Positions 1-7,297 of a DNA stretch of 45,610 nt are shown piece by piece; position 1 is the first letter of the stretch; each line of letters opens with the position of its first letter. The stretch is from positions 1-45,610 of the forward strand of contig JAESQZ010000056.1 in assembly GCA_016764955.1 (NCBI GenBank), written 5' to 3'. The position numbers and the translations under genes were made by a program. Source of the DNA: Deltaproteobacteria bacterium. Its GTDB lineage: Bacteria > Myxococcota > UBA727 > JABDBI01. Below the pieces are notes generated by a model. The model made no database searches. It worked only from the letters and a program-made list of their open reading frames with translations, and was not told where the DNA came from.

Positions 1-394
1 ATATTGCTTTCTCTTCCGTAATAATCTGCGTATTGACGCCAGAAACGTAAAGATAAATTGGATCCTTAAGCTTATTCCAGATTTTACCAATGCTAAGATG
101 AGCTGCTGGGTGATTCACGCCAACAAGCTTCTTTTTGTATTTTTTAGATCTAGCTTTGTCCATGTGTGAACAGTGTTTTAGTTGAATCCCTTCAGTAGAA
201 TACATATCTAATTTTAGACAATACCTTTTCTTTTGTTGTTCTAGAGGGCATTTACTACAGATTTTCTTTCTGTATTGTTTATTGTATGCTCTAAGTAATT
301 GTTGAATATGAGTTCCTGATTCAAACCAATCAATCATTCTTTCATGAATGAATTTGTTAGGTTTTATCGAAGTGATTGAAATATTATTCTTCAT
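1..394 (-). CDS. Uncharacterised Cys/His-containing protein, cut by the window edge
   Basis: The ORF starts with ATG at 394, overlapping the last 11 bases of terL, and is open to position 1. If the window is circular it continues at 45610 and stops with TAA at 45588, giving 138 residues ending in KNTKRR. The protein is basic. It has a cluster CSKCPLEQQKKRYC near residues 49-62 and a later HCSH, which could bind a metal. I do not recognise a family. Its place between terminase and portal suggests a DNA-packaging or head-assembly accessory role, but only by position. Confidence 0.7.
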   Translation of the reverse strand, partial: MKNNISITSIKPNKFIHERMIDWFESGTHIQQLLRAYNKQYRKKICSKCPLEQQKKRYCLKLDMYSTEGIQLKHCSHMDKARSKKYKKKLVGVNHPAAHLSIGKIWNKLKDPIYLYVSGVNTQIITEEKAI

Positions 395-2186
395 CTTCAA
401 TTCCCCCTCCAACGTGTCCAACTGCTTTTCCTTGAGATATCATCCAGGCTATTCTTGCAAAGTTAGCAGCTTGTAGAGCATCGTCTGGAGTTCTCTTTTG
501 ATCCTCAATGAAATATCTTCTGTATGGTCTTCTTGCAGTCCCAATATTGATTAGTTCTACTTGCTCATTTGTGAACTGATCAATAATCCATTCTATCTTA
601 GAGTAATCAGCTCCAGGTAGTATGATCCTTGGAGTGAGTTGTCCGTTATTATCAAAGGGGATTGTTACTAGATTTTTGATTGCATCAATGGAATAGGTTC
701 TGTCAATTTCATATTTGTTATCTTGACGATATTTTATCATCTCTTTGATGTTTGGTCGTGGTCTTTCAGGCCTTGTAAGATAAACTAGTCTCAAACATCT
801 AGGTCCAAAGTATTTCATTAGAGATTCTACTTGATGAGTTCCTCCTCCTGAATCTACTACAGATTGAGTAGCTCCATAAGCATCAATGATATTTCTTACG
901 ATTTGATATTGTTCATCTGAAGTTTTTCCTGCTAGTTTAGCTGCAAATAGTAATCTAAACACTGGACCTTGATTATTGATACATTGCCAAACCCATACTA
1001 CAGTTTTGGGTCCTCCTCCCCAATCTGCTCCAACAAATACATCACCTAGAGAATGATCAACGTCTTGAGATGCAACAAAAGATAGATTCTTGTCTACTAG
1101 CTTTAGCATTATTTCTTCAGTGAATGGCATCTCATCTCCCTGAACCATTAAAGCTAGATTGTTTCTTGCAAATTCTAGAGGATCATAGTAGGGGTCTTTT
1201 TTGATTTGCCATTCAATGCTCCACTCTGGATTTACTTTGTAGTCCTCAATAGCTGATAGTATGGTAATTGGAATTCTAGGATTTTGTATTTGATCCAAAT
1301 GGTATCCATGTCTGTAAAAGTTCTTTGGAGCTGCTGCAACAAAATCTCCATCTAGTACATCTAATAGATAATCATCTTCAATTAATCCTTCATCATTAAA
1401 CTCCAATCCATCTCTCCAGGAGTTGTTTGAGTATCCCATAAAATTTTCTCCACGTCTAAATTTATACTCCATTTGATTTGTTGTCTGCCATAATTTATCA
1501 TATTTTGAACTCTTGAATCCCCCTACTCCTCCAATGAGTGTATCCCCCATTGTATCAGCTTGAGTTTGTCGTGCATTGTTGAATCCAGTCCAGTCTTCAT
1601 CTTGGCCTTCATCAATTACTATTCTCATCAATGATTTTCCTTGAGCATTTGACCAATTCTCTCCAGGTAACATCATGTCAATGATTGATTGAGTCTTCTT
1701 TATGATGACTCGATTCTGAGATCCTAGTCTGCTTATTCCAGCTACATGTTTTGATAGAGGTTCATGACCAAATATGTCCTGCCTGAATTTTGTTTCAGTA
1801 AATGTTTTGAGGTTTGCATCTTTGAAGTTGAAATAAGTTTGATCATAGTTGTTTCTAGTAGTAGCTCTGTATGCAAGCTCTGTTCCCATTGTAGTAGTCT
1901 TTCCCCATTGTCTAGCCCATAGTAGAAACTTGAATGGATGATCATCTTTTACAACTTTGAGTAGCATTGGCCTGAGTCGTAATCTGTTTTTGATTCCTTT
2001 GATTGCTCCTCTGCAGTATAGTTCCCACTCTACTCTATCTGTAGGTAATTCAGGTAAATCTTCAATGGTTCTTTGTGAATCAATTAGTAGAGCTCTTTCA
2101 GTTGTAGCAGTGAGTCTAGCTTCATCTAGTCTTTCATCATAACTTAGAGGTGCTGATTCTTTTAGGATGCTATCTTTAGATCTCAA
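384..2186 (-). CDS. terL: Terminase large subunit (TerL)
   Basis: This is the ATP-driven DNA-packaging motor and nuclease of a tailed virus. The N-terminal ATPase has a Walker A ARQWGKTT at about residues 91-98 and a Walker B MRIVIDEGQDED at about 187-198 with the catalytic Glu after the Asp. The C-terminal RNase H-like nuclease shows acidic residues in GADWGGG (D388), VVDSGGG (D445) and DDALQAANFA (about 568-577). Length (600 aa) is normal for the family. It lies 1 nt after the small terminase gene. If the genome is circular, the next large gene downstream is the portal. Confidence 0.96.
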   Translation of the reverse strand: MRSKDSILKESAPLSYDERLDEARLTATTERALLIDSQRTIEDLPELPTDRVEWELYCRGAIKGIKNRLRLRPMLLKVVKDDHPFKFLLWARQWGKTTTMGTELAYRATTRNNYDQTYFNFKDANLKTFTETKFRQDIFGHEPLSKHVAGISRLGSQNRVIIKKTQSIIDMMLPGENWSNAQGKSLMRIVIDEGQDEDWTGFNNARQTQADTMGDTLIGGVGGFKSSKYDKLWQTTNQMEYKFRRGENFMGYSNNSWRDGLEFNDEGLIEDDYLLDVLDGDFVAAAPKNFYRHGYHLDQIQNPRIPITILSAIEDYKVNPEWSIEWQIKKDPYYDPLEFARNNLALMVQGDEMPFTEEIMLKLVDKNLSFVASQDVDHSLGDVFVGADWGGGPKTVVWVWQCINNQGPVFRLLFAAKLAGKTSDEQYQIVRNIIDAYGATQSVVDSGGGTHQVESLMKYFGPRCLRLVYLTRPERPRPNIKEMIKYRQDNKYEIDRTYSIDAIKNLVTIPFDNNGQLTPRIILPGADYSKIEWIIDQFTNEQVELINIGTARRPYRRYFIEDQKRTPDDALQAANFARIAWMISQGKAVGHVGGGIEDEE

Positions 2187-2187
2187 T

Positions 2188-2661
2188 TTATTGTTCCTGT
2201 GGAATTAGTGTAAGAATTCGGGGGTTTTGTTTTTCTTGTTCTGCTAGTTTGACTGCATCTCTGTAAACGTATTGAGCGGCTTCATCAAATGCTGAGAGGT
2301 ATGGGATTATTTCTTTGATTTCTTTTAGTATTCTAGCTGAGGCAATTGATTTAGTATCATCATCTTTAATTTTATCATACTGTTTCCATAGTTCATCTTT
2401 GATGTGTTCTAGTTCGTGTAGTCTATCTAGATGTCTTTCAGTTAGAGTTTTGGCTATCTCGTAGAGTCTGCTTGTAACTTCAGCAGATAGTTTTCCTCTT
2501 ACTCTCCAGTAAGTTGATTCAGAGATTGTCTCTCCAGTCTGTTCCTTTACAAATTCTAGTGATTTTGTAATACCAAACTTTCTGATCTTAGTCCAGATTA
2601 CAGCATATTCACTGTCATTTAGTGTCATATTTCTTACATAGCTTGACAGTGATTCTGCCAA
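2188..2661 (-). CDS. Probable terminase small subunit (TerS)
   Basis: The 157-residue protein sits directly upstream of terL. Its N-terminal part reads as a helix-turn-helix-like segment (TISESTYWRVRGKL near residues 44-57), followed by a long charged helical region around 70-145. This is the usual build of phage small terminases, which bind the packaging start site and form a ring. The start is TTG at 2661, because no ATG is available in frame. A motif like the late promoter (AATAGTTCCAAAT) lies upstream, but with 18 nt spacing instead of 32-34. Assignment is by position and architecture. Confidence 0.6.
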   Translation of the reverse strand: MAESLSSYVRNMTLNDSEYAVIWTKIRKFGITKSLEFVKEQTGETISESTYWRVRGKLSAEVTSRLYEIAKTLTERHLDRLHELEHIKDELWKQYDKIKDDDTKSIASARILKEIKEIIPYLSAFDEAAQYVYRDAVKLAEQEKQNPRILTLIPQEQ

Positions 2662-2668
2662 TAATGAA

Positions 2669-2684
2669 TTATTTGGAACTATTA
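2669..2684 (-). promoter_or_regulatory. Late-promoter-like motif upstream of TerS (off-spaced)
   Basis: The minus strand reads TAATAGTTCCAAATAA, close to the virus-wide RATAVTTCYYTWWWW motif. Its V base is only 18 nt from the TTG start at 2661, unlike the 32-34 nt at fourteen other sites. Either the start is wrongly placed or this site is used with a different geometry. Confidence 0.35.
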
Positions 2685-2888
2685 CTCACGATCGCTTGAG
2701 TCATGTCTATCCATTCTTTTGATATTGGCATCTCTTTGCATGTCTATCTCAAAGAGTGCTTCACTGAATGAGTTTTGTTCTTCTTCAGTTAGGTTCTGAG
2801 GTTTGAATAGAGATAATGCCTCTACTAGATTCCAGATTTGTTTTGTTATTTCTTGCATGTAGTGTGTTTTAATTTCATCATATAACAC
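2682..2888 (-). CDS. Small acidic helical protein, unknown
   Basis: This 68-residue protein (MLYDEIKTHYMQEI... ending DRHDSSDRE) has no recognised domain. It is predicted helical, with a hydrophobic stripe near IWNLVEALSLF. Its stop codon overlaps the motif before the TerS gene. It is the last gene before the terminase pair, so a packaging role is possible, but nothing in the sequence shows it. Confidence 0.6.
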   Translation of the reverse strand: MLYDEIKTHYMQEITKQIWNLVEALSLFKPQNLTEEEQNSFSEALFEIDMQRDANIKRMDRHDSSDRE

Positions 2889-2920
2889 CTGGTCTTGTAG
2901 GCCAAACTAGAGTTTTAATA

Positions 2921-3085
2921 TTAAAATTTCTTCCATGTGATACCAAACCAATATCTGCAGTCTATACAGCATCTGTATTTTATTGTCTTTAGTGGCATCC
3001 TAGTTAGTTCATCCTCGTATACTTCCTCTCTACATGTGCTACAGATTGCTAACTTTCTCTTTTCTCTTCTTCTTGTTCTCCCCAC
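2921..3085 (-). CDS. Small zinc-ribbon protein (GTG start)
   Basis: A 54-residue ORF with two cysteine pairs (ICSTCREE and RCCIDCRYW), typical of a small zinc ribbon, and a basic N-terminus (GRTRRREKRK). The GTG at 3085 is chosen because the late-promoter motif AATAACTTCCCTTTGC lies exactly 33 nt upstream, the same spacing as at other virion-region genes. There is no ATG in frame. Function unknown; a nucleic-acid-binding or structural zinc knuckle is the likeliest class. Confidence 0.6.
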   Translation of the reverse strand: MGRTRRREKRKLAICSTCREEVYEDELTRMPLKTIKYRCCIDCRYWFGITWKKF

Positions 3086-3107
3086 ATGGAGATTGTAATG
3101 GTTATTT

Positions 3108-3123
3108 GCAAAGGGAAGTTATT
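3108..3123 (-). promoter_or_regulatory. Putative late promoter motif
   Basis: Minus strand AATAACTTCCCTTTGC; V base (C) at 3118, 33 nt upstream of the GTG start at 3085. It matches RATAVTTCYY but has a less AT-rich tail than other sites. Confidence 0.55.
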
Positions 3124-3128
3124 GAATA

Positions 3129-3323
3129 TTAGATTCTAGGTTTACTCTCATGTTTTCTTCTTCTAGCTTCAGCTCCTCTAGGAAGATTACTAACTATGAT
3201 TCTACAGCAAGGACAAATTCTCCCATCCCATTTGATGAATAATGAACAGGTTCTGCAAAAGGGATTTCCAATAAAGTATCGTTGTTTACCTTTGTAGTTT
3301 TTACAAATTCCTTTACAGGTCAT
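3129..3323 (-). CDS. Thaumarchaeal-type small CxxC protein
   Basis: This 64-residue protein carries MTCKGIC at the N-terminus, then FCRTCSLFIKWDGRICPCC and a basic tail. I recall this arrangement (C-x3-C, CxxC..F..WDG..CPCC) as a family of tiny proteins found repeatedly in Nitrosopumilus-like Thaumarchaeota, so it is one of the best host clues in the window. The four to six cysteines probably bind zinc. Function is unknown; a small DNA- or RNA-binding protein is plausible. Confidence 0.75.
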   Translation of the reverse strand: MTCKGICKNYKGKQRYFIGNPFCRTCSLFIKWDGRICPCCRIIVSNLPRGAEARRRKHESKPRI

Positions 3324-3325
3324 GA

Positions 3326-3592
3326 TTAGAACCTCAAAGCTTGTTTGTAGAATGATTTGTAATGAGTAAAGGTTTCACTTGTTATGAATTCTCTTATCCA
3401 CTGATAGATAGGATTCTGATAGTATCTATTCATGGCTCTCAAAACAGGACTATCATAATTTTCTTTTACCCATAGTTTAGCTGCAATTCTAGTTGATTCA
3501 TAAGATCTATATTTTGATGGTCTGCATCCGCAAGTTCTTTCCCCTCTAATTTGTTCAAAATCCTTTTTGCATGTAATACATTTGATTATCAT
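3326..3592 (-). CDS. Small zinc-ribbon protein, unknown
   Basis: This 88-residue protein starts MIIKCITCKKDFEQIRGERTCGC, giving a C-x2-C...C-x-C zinc site in the first 25 residues. An aromatic, basic helical C-terminal half follows (YRSYESTRIAAKLW, NRYYQNPIYQWIREF). The start at 3592 overlaps the stop of the preceding gene, so the two are probably translated together. No known family recognised. Confidence 0.7.
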   Translation of the reverse strand: MIIKCITCKKDFEQIRGERTCGCRPSKYRSYESTRIAAKLWVKENYDSPVLRAMNRYYQNPIYQWIREFITSETFTHYKSFYKQALRF

Positions 3593-3867
3593 TAAGCATC
3601 AATTATTTTTCCATCTCTAATGAAGTAATGAGACTTGCATGGAAGAGAGAAACTCCCTATTGATGGAGTTAATGTTGGCTTACCTTCATCCATTATCAGA
3701 GTCCAGTTCATGTGATTTAGTGGTGTTACTACTCTTTCTCCACAGCCACAAACACAGAGATGAGTTGCTGTATTGTATTCTTTAGAGATGTATAGTATTT
3801 CTTCCTCTATTCTATCAGGGATGAATGTGACAAAACAAGCTGTGATTGATTTTAGGAGTGAAGCCAT
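3592..3867 (-). CDS. DUF6527-like protein (copy 1 of 3)
   Basis: The 91-residue protein has CVCGCGERVVTPL (about residues 38-50), W-T-L-I, a TLTPSIG stretch and the ending HYFIRDGKIIDA. I recall the order CxCGCG - W - TLxPSI - C-x-H-Y-x-I-x-D-G as that of DUF6527, a short uncharacterised family often found in phage genomes. The Cys and His residues suggest a metal site. It is followed upstream by two relatives in overlapping frames, forming a tandem cluster. Confidence 0.7.
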   Translation of the reverse strand: MASLLKSITACFVTFIPDRIEEEILYISKEYNTATHLCVCGCGERVVTPLNHMNWTLIMDEGKPTLTPSIGSFSLPCKSHYFIRDGKIIDA

Positions 3868-4190
3868 ATCTCTCCTTTAACAGTTCTAAGTAATCCTGTT
3901 GGTAGTTGTTTGTATTCTACCTCCCAAATGTATTCACTGTGATATCCACAAACAAATGACTTGAAGCTGGGATGCAACTCTAGAGTATTATTTTTGATAA
4001 TCTTGAATCCCCAAATACAGCTTGCATCAGGTGAAGGCTTTCCCTCTCCCTCTTCTGCTCTTATTCCATGTGTCTCTTTGCAATAGGGACAAACAAACCT
4101 AATGAATGTATATTTTTCATAGGTTGCAAGTGTAGCTTTAATCAAGCTGGAATAATTACTCCATCTGTAATGAAATAGTGTTCTTTGCAA
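3852..4190 (-). CDS. DUF6527-like protein (diverged copy 2 of 3)
   Basis: 112 residues with VCPYCKETHGIRAEE, ASCIWGFKI, LELHPSFKSF and VCGYHSEYIWEVEY. The order CxxC - W-x-F - L.LHPSF - C-x-x-H repeats the scheme of its two neighbours, but the terminal HYFIxDG is replaced by HSEYIWEVE. It overlaps both neighbours by 16 and 49 nt. I treat it as a diverged paralogue; a function cannot be given. Confidence 0.6.
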   Translation of the reverse strand: MQRTLFHYRWSNYSSLIKATLATYEKYTFIRFVCPYCKETHGIRAEEGEGKPSPDASCIWGFKIIKNNTLELHPSFKSFVCGYHSEYIWEVEYKQLPTGLLRTVKGEIWLHS

Positions 4191-4420
4191 GAGTCTCTAG
4201 GACATAAAATTGATGGAAAAATTGTTACTACTCCATCTTTTATCTCAACCTTGTCATGATCTCCTAGATTAGCTACAATTCCACACTTGTAACAGTTGAG
4301 AAAGAATCTGGAATGAGGTTTAGATGGATTGAATGGTGAACTTATCTCATAAAGTATTGATTCCCCTATAGATTTTTTGCAAATATCATTTTCAGGATGA
4401 TGAATAAATTTTACTTCCAT
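4142..4420 (-). CDS. DUF6527-like protein (copy 3 of 3)
   Basis: 92 residues with CYKCGIVANLG, FPSILCPRDSCKEHYFITDGVIIPA at the C-terminus, which closely parallels HYFIRDGKIIDA of the copy at 3592-3867. The N-terminal part (residues 1-40) differs. It overlaps the downstream paralogue by 49 nt, and its ATG lies 4 nt after the stop of the upstream gene. Metal binding by the Cys pairs is likely; the role is unknown. Confidence 0.65.
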   Translation of the reverse strand: MEVKFIHHPENDICKKSIGESILYEISSPFNPSKPHSRFFLNCYKCGIVANLGDHDKVEIKDGVVTIFPSILCPRDSCKEHYFITDGVIIPA

Positions 4421-4424
4421 TATT

Positions 4425-4796
4425 TTATGAATGAATTGATACTCCAGATACTGAATAGTTCTCTGAAACTGTTTTGATATTTCTATGTGTGTTGCAGTAT
4501 TTTCTTATGATAAATGATCCAATTCTTGTATAGGTGTCAGTGGATTCTTTGCAGTCTTTGATTTCACATTTGATTAATTCTCCATCTCCGAATTTGCCTG
4601 CATCTAAAACTAGTTGAGTATCCATGATGAATTTTTTGTAACATTGCTCAGCTTCTTCTTTGGATTTATGTTTGTGAGTTTTGTTAGTATCACTGTAACT
4701 AGAGGAGCAATATCCAATAGGCCAAATGGATTCATCATTTTGTCTAGAGTAATTCCAAGAACCGTCTTTTACTTGCCTAGCTTGATCATAATTCAA
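4425..4796 (-). CDS. Uncharacterised Cys/His protein with late promoter
   Basis: The 123-residue protein begins (TTG) NYDQARQVKDGSWNYSRQNDESIWPIGYCSSSYSD and has GYC..HKHKSKEEAEQCY, which looks like a C-H-H-C metal site, then CEIKDC and YCNTH. TTG at 4796 is supported by the late-promoter motif AAAGTTCTCTATAAT placed 33 nt upstream. No family is recognised. It heads the transcription unit that ends with terminase. Confidence 0.65.
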   Translation of the reverse strand: MNYDQARQVKDGSWNYSRQNDESIWPIGYCSSSYSDTNKTHKHKSKEEAEQCYKKFIMDTQLVLDAGKFGDGELIKCEIKDCKESTDTYTRIGSFIIRKYCNTHRNIKTVSENYSVSGVSIHS

Positions 4797-4818
4797 TGAG
4801 ATGATTTAGAATTATTCA

Positions 4819-4834
4819 TTATAGAGAACTTTAG
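4819..4834 (-). promoter_or_regulatory. Putative late promoter motif
   Basis: Minus strand CTAAAGTTCTCTATAA; V base (G) at 4829, 33 nt upstream of the TTG start at 4796. It overlaps the stop codon of the small ORF 4831-4962. Confidence 0.55.
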
Positions 4835-4962
4835 GTAGAGATTTCATCAATGTCTTTTCCTGCTGCCTCATCAGAATAGTCTTTAGCATTTGCTCTTCTT
4901 ACTAGCTTGATTCCATCATTAGTTAATTTCATGACGTATGGACCATCAATGAAGAGGAGCAT
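4831..4962 (-). CDS. Small acidic protein, unknown
   Basis: A 43-residue ORF (MLLFIDGPYVMKLTNDGIKL... ending KDIDEIST) fills the gap between two larger genes. It starts 8 nt downstream of the preceding stop. Codon use and the amphipathic start look like coding sequence. No family can be named. Confidence 0.5.
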   Translation of the reverse strand: MLLFIDGPYVMKLTNDGIKLVRRANAKDYSDEAAGKDIDEIST

Positions 4963-4969
4963 GATTAAA

Positions 4970-5176
4970 CTAGTAGTCTAAATCTAGAGTTTCTTGTCCT
5001 CCAATCTTTGCGATTAGTGGAGCTAGTTTTTGAATAATTGTTAGTAGATTTTCTTCACTGCCTTTAGCAGAGATAGATAGATTGAATTTTGTTGATTGGT
5101 CTATTAGGATATCATCTTTGTCTTTCTTTTGTCCAGAGCCTCTAGATATTTTGTAATTCCATTCTACATTACCCAT
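4970..5176 (-). CDS. Small protein, unknown, with late promoter
   Basis: 68 residues (MGNVEWNYKISRGSGQKKDKDD...). The C-terminal half, LSISAKGSEENLLTIIQKLAPLIAKIG, is probably an amphipathic helix. A late-promoter motif lies 32 nt upstream of its ATG. No homologous family recognised. Confidence 0.6.
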   Translation of the reverse strand: MGNVEWNYKISRGSGQKKDKDDILIDQSTKFNLSISAKGSEENLLTIIQKLAPLIAKIGGQETLDLDY

Positions 5177-5197
5177 GTATTTTATCAGAGTTTACAG

Positions 5198-5213
5198 TAA
5201 TAGAGAAGTTATG
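5198..5213 (-). promoter_or_regulatory. Putative late promoter motif
   Basis: Minus strand CATAACTTCTCTATTA; V base (C) at 5208, 32 nt upstream of the ATG at 5176. It overlaps the stop codon region of the upstream gene. Confidence 0.55.
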
Positions 5214-5415
5214 TCATTGATTGAGAAGTTTTTCTTCTGATAGTTACTCCATCAACATCTACAGCTCCTGGAGATTCAATTACAGTATGCCATTTGTGAT
5301 CATGAGGTAACAGCTTGTTTAGTTCTTTGAGTTTTGCATTAGTTGGAGATACATTAGTTAGAGCTCCCCATTTCAATCCTGAAATCTTTGGCATGATATC
5401 ATTGATGTCTTTCAT
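5209..5415 (-). CDS. Small protein, unknown
   Basis: 68 residues (MKDINDIMPKISGLKWGAL...). It contains a short segment HDHKWHTVIESPGAVDVDGVTIRRK that reads as beta-strands. Its ATG overlaps the TGA of the small upstream ORF (ATGA), so translation is likely coupled. Function unknown. Confidence 0.6.
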   Translation of the reverse strand: MKDINDIMPKISGLKWGALTNVSPTNAKLKELNKLLPHDHKWHTVIESPGAVDVDGVTIRRKTSQSMT

Positions 5416-5522
5416 GATTGTAATTTTTTTAATCCATTGAAAAGAAGTTGCCTAGATATGCCCTTGCCATTACTGACAAGGGAATACCTGAGTTTGTAAG
5501 AAACTGTAATTTCATTAATCAT
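5412..5522 (-). CDS. Tiny basic protein, unknown
   Basis: A 36-residue ORF (MINEITVSYKLRYSLV... ending GLKKLQS) fills the gap after the 501-residue gene and overlaps the next gene by ATGA. The region also contains CCCTTG-N10-CAAGGG, which could form a hairpin in the mRNA. The coding call rests on length, overlap and composition. Confidence 0.45.
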   Translation of the reverse strand: MINEITVSYKLRYSLVSNGKGISRQLLFNGLKKLQS

Positions 5523-5530
5523 CACTAGTT

Positions 5531-7036
5531 TTAGTGAATTACCTTGAAAAGATATTTTTTTGAGAAAACTACAGGAGTTTCACATCTTGGACATTTACAG
5601 GGAATAGCTCCTGCATCAAATATTTCTTTCATGTCTGTGTAACGATTGTAATCATCAAGGAATTGTTGTTTTTCTTTTTCAGTTTGTGATTCATTAGACT
5701 CAGCTTGCTTTGATGTAATCTTTTCAAGTTTCTTGAATTCTTTTTCAAATGTAGAAATCATTACTTTAACTACATCATCGTAAAATGGAAATGCACAAGC
5801 TGGACTGATGCATTTACTTGCAAACTTTGATTCAGAGGTATAATCACATTGCATACAAAATGTTATCAAAACTCCATGTCTTACATCTCGATAAGTTCTA
5901 AATGAACCGCATCCCTCACATCTCAATCCATAATATCCAATTGAGATAGCATCATCTCTGTTTGGAGGTTCAAGAATTGGTAAGAGATTTTTCATTTTTC
6001 TCTCCATTACTTTCATGGTTTGTTTTGATGTCATTGTGTCAAGATCCTTTTGAGCCTTGATTGTAAGATTTGCTTGTTTAACTTTGAACTCTTCAGGTTT
6101 GAGTTTGGCTTTGATTTCCTTGTATGCTTTTGATTTAGGATCAAGCTTGTTTAGGGTTCTCATTAATTTTTTTATTTCAGGTTGAACAGCTTCAATTATT
6201 TTGTATTGTTTTTCAAATAATTTTTTTGCTTCCTGCCATCTGTTAGCTCCAAAGTCTTTGATTCTATTAACGTAAATTCCTGCAGCGAAATTATCAGTTC
6301 CTTCAATGTGTGCAGCTAGTAGTAAATGCTGAAGCATTTTAGGACATGAAACTCTATCATCAAAGAGGTCCCCTGTAATGTCAATAATGGCATTAGCTTT
6401 GAGATAAGTTTCCTTTACTATCTTTTGATCATCTTCAGAAAGTAATGCAAGAAAATGTGATGTTCTTAACTTATTTTTTATTGATTGTTTAATCTTGATT
6501 TCTTTATCAATTAGATCAATGAGAATTTTATTTTCTTCTTCAGGTTTTGTATTTAAAGAACTATCTTCACGACGGTAAACGTCGTCTAGTTTATTGTCTT
6601 CCTTGTTAGAATAATGATGACCAATCTTGTATTTATGTGGTAGTGTTTCATGCACCCATGTCATTTGTGTTACAACTCCAATTGATTTCATTTCATTTTT
6701 GATGTGAGATGAGATTAATCCAATTTCTTTAATGGTTGGTTGTAGTTTGTTTTCAAGTTCTAGCTCGTGTTGTGATTCTAGTAATTCAGCCCACGTAAGA
6801 AAGATATTTCTTTTTGGGGATTTTGATAATAATACTGCAGCAGTTGTAGGAGATAGTAGTTCCTTTTTGAGTAAGATGATTCTGAGTTGTAGTAAGTTCA
6901 TTTGTTGTTTTACATTTTTTTCCTCTACAGATTCTAGTTGAATAATAAATTTCTCTAGTGTTTCTTTAGTTAGTTCTTCAATCTCTTCACTTGATAAAGT
7001 ATCAAGATCAGAGAGCTTTATTGGCTCTTGTGACAT
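5531..7036 (-). CDS. Large coiled-coil protein with C-terminal zinc ribbons
   Basis: The 501-residue protein is mostly charged helix. Coiled-coil-like stretches run through roughly residues 20-100 and 230-350. The C-terminal 140 residues hold CEGCGSFRTYRDV...FCMQCDY, CISPAC and CKCPRCETPVVF, i.e. two zinc ribbons or one composite site. I do not recognise a family. Charge pattern plus zinc ribbons suggests a nucleic-acid-binding or assembly protein. It opens a transcription unit after a 72-nt intergenic gap, and GCCTAGATATG spans its start codon. Confidence 0.7.
   Translation of the reverse strand: MSQEPIKLSDLDTLSSEEIEELTKETLEKFIIQLESVEEKNVKQQMNLLQLRIILLKKELLSPTTAAVLLSKSPKRNIFLTWAELLESQHELELENKLQPTIKEIGLISSHIKNEMKSIGVVTQMTWVHETLPHKYKIGHHYSNKEDNKLDDVYRREDSSLNTKPEEENKILIDLIDKEIKIKQSIKNKLRTSHFLALLSEDDQKIVKETYLKANAIIDITGDLFDDRVSCPKMLQHLLLAAHIEGTDNFAAGIYVNRIKDFGANRWQEAKKLFEKQYKIIEAVQPEIKKLMRTLNKLDPKSKAYKEIKAKLKPEEFKVKQANLTIKAQKDLDTMTSKQTMKVMERKMKNLLPILEPPNRDDAISIGYYGLRCEGCGSFRTYRDVRHGVLITFCMQCDYTSESKFASKCISPACAFPFYDDVVKVMISTFEKEFKKLEKITSKQAESNESQTEKEKQQFLDDYNRYTDMKEIFDAGAIPCKCPRCETPVVFSKKYLFKVIH
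6569..6585. repeat. Inverted repeat ACGACG-GTAAA-CGTCGT
   Basis: Perfect 6-bp arms with a 5-base loop, inside the 501-residue gene. A second hairpin at 16835-16853 shares the core ACGTTTACCGT (opposite orientation) but has different, still perfectly paired outer arms. Confidence 0.6.
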
Positions 7037-7044
7037 ATCTAGGC
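7034..7044 (-). promoter_or_regulatory. GCCTAGATATG start-site element
   Basis: The minus strand reads GCCTAGATATG, where the final ATG is the start codon of the gene at 5531-7036. The same 11 bases end in the start codon of the operon at 8644 and occur once in the intergenic region at 18394-18404. Confidence 0.4.
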
Positions 7045-7108
7045 ATTGATACTATGAATGTCATTTAGAAAACACATACAAAAACAATAAAGTTGACTAA
7101 AGCAGTAG

Positions 7109-7297
7109 CTACTTTTTGAGCTGTTTCATCATTTTTGAAACTGCTTTTCTTTCCACAGGTTTTCTCCAATATTTTGAATTACAGTGAGAGCATGTGCTTT
7201 GTTCTACAGTCTTTCCAGTCTTTGAGTCAAGTGAAGGATAGAAATCCTTCTTGCATCTAAAACAATGAAGAGGAGAAATTTTTAATTCCTTTTTCAT
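7109..7297 (-). CDS. Small zinc-ribbon protein
   Basis: I place the start at the ATG at 7297, which overlaps the TGA of the upstream gene (TGATG), rather than further upstream inside it. The 62-residue product MKKELKISPLHCFRCKKDF... has CFRCKKDF and CSHCNSKYW, a classic two-pair zinc ribbon, followed by a basic tail. It is the last gene of the coupled early chain that begins at 8644. A nucleic-acid-binding role is likely but unproven. Confidence 0.7.
   Translation of the reverse strand: MKKELKISPLHCFRCKKDFYPSLDSKTGKTVEQSTCSHCNSKYWRKPVERKAVSKMMKQLKK

Noticed and set aside
1957..2142. Plus-strand ORFs inside terL, such as 1957-2142
   Set aside because: They lie opposite a gene with full terminase motifs and read as low-complexity shadow sequence.
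4452..4463. Exact GAATAGTTCTCT on the plus strand
   Set aside because: It lies inside a minus-strand coding region (codons for SENYS) with no plus-strand start 32-34 nt on; a chance match.
7058..7073. Possible late-promoter motif GTTTTCTAAATG before the 501-residue gene
   Set aside because: The RATAVTTC part is poorly matched and the spacing is 35; kept out of the set of fourteen.
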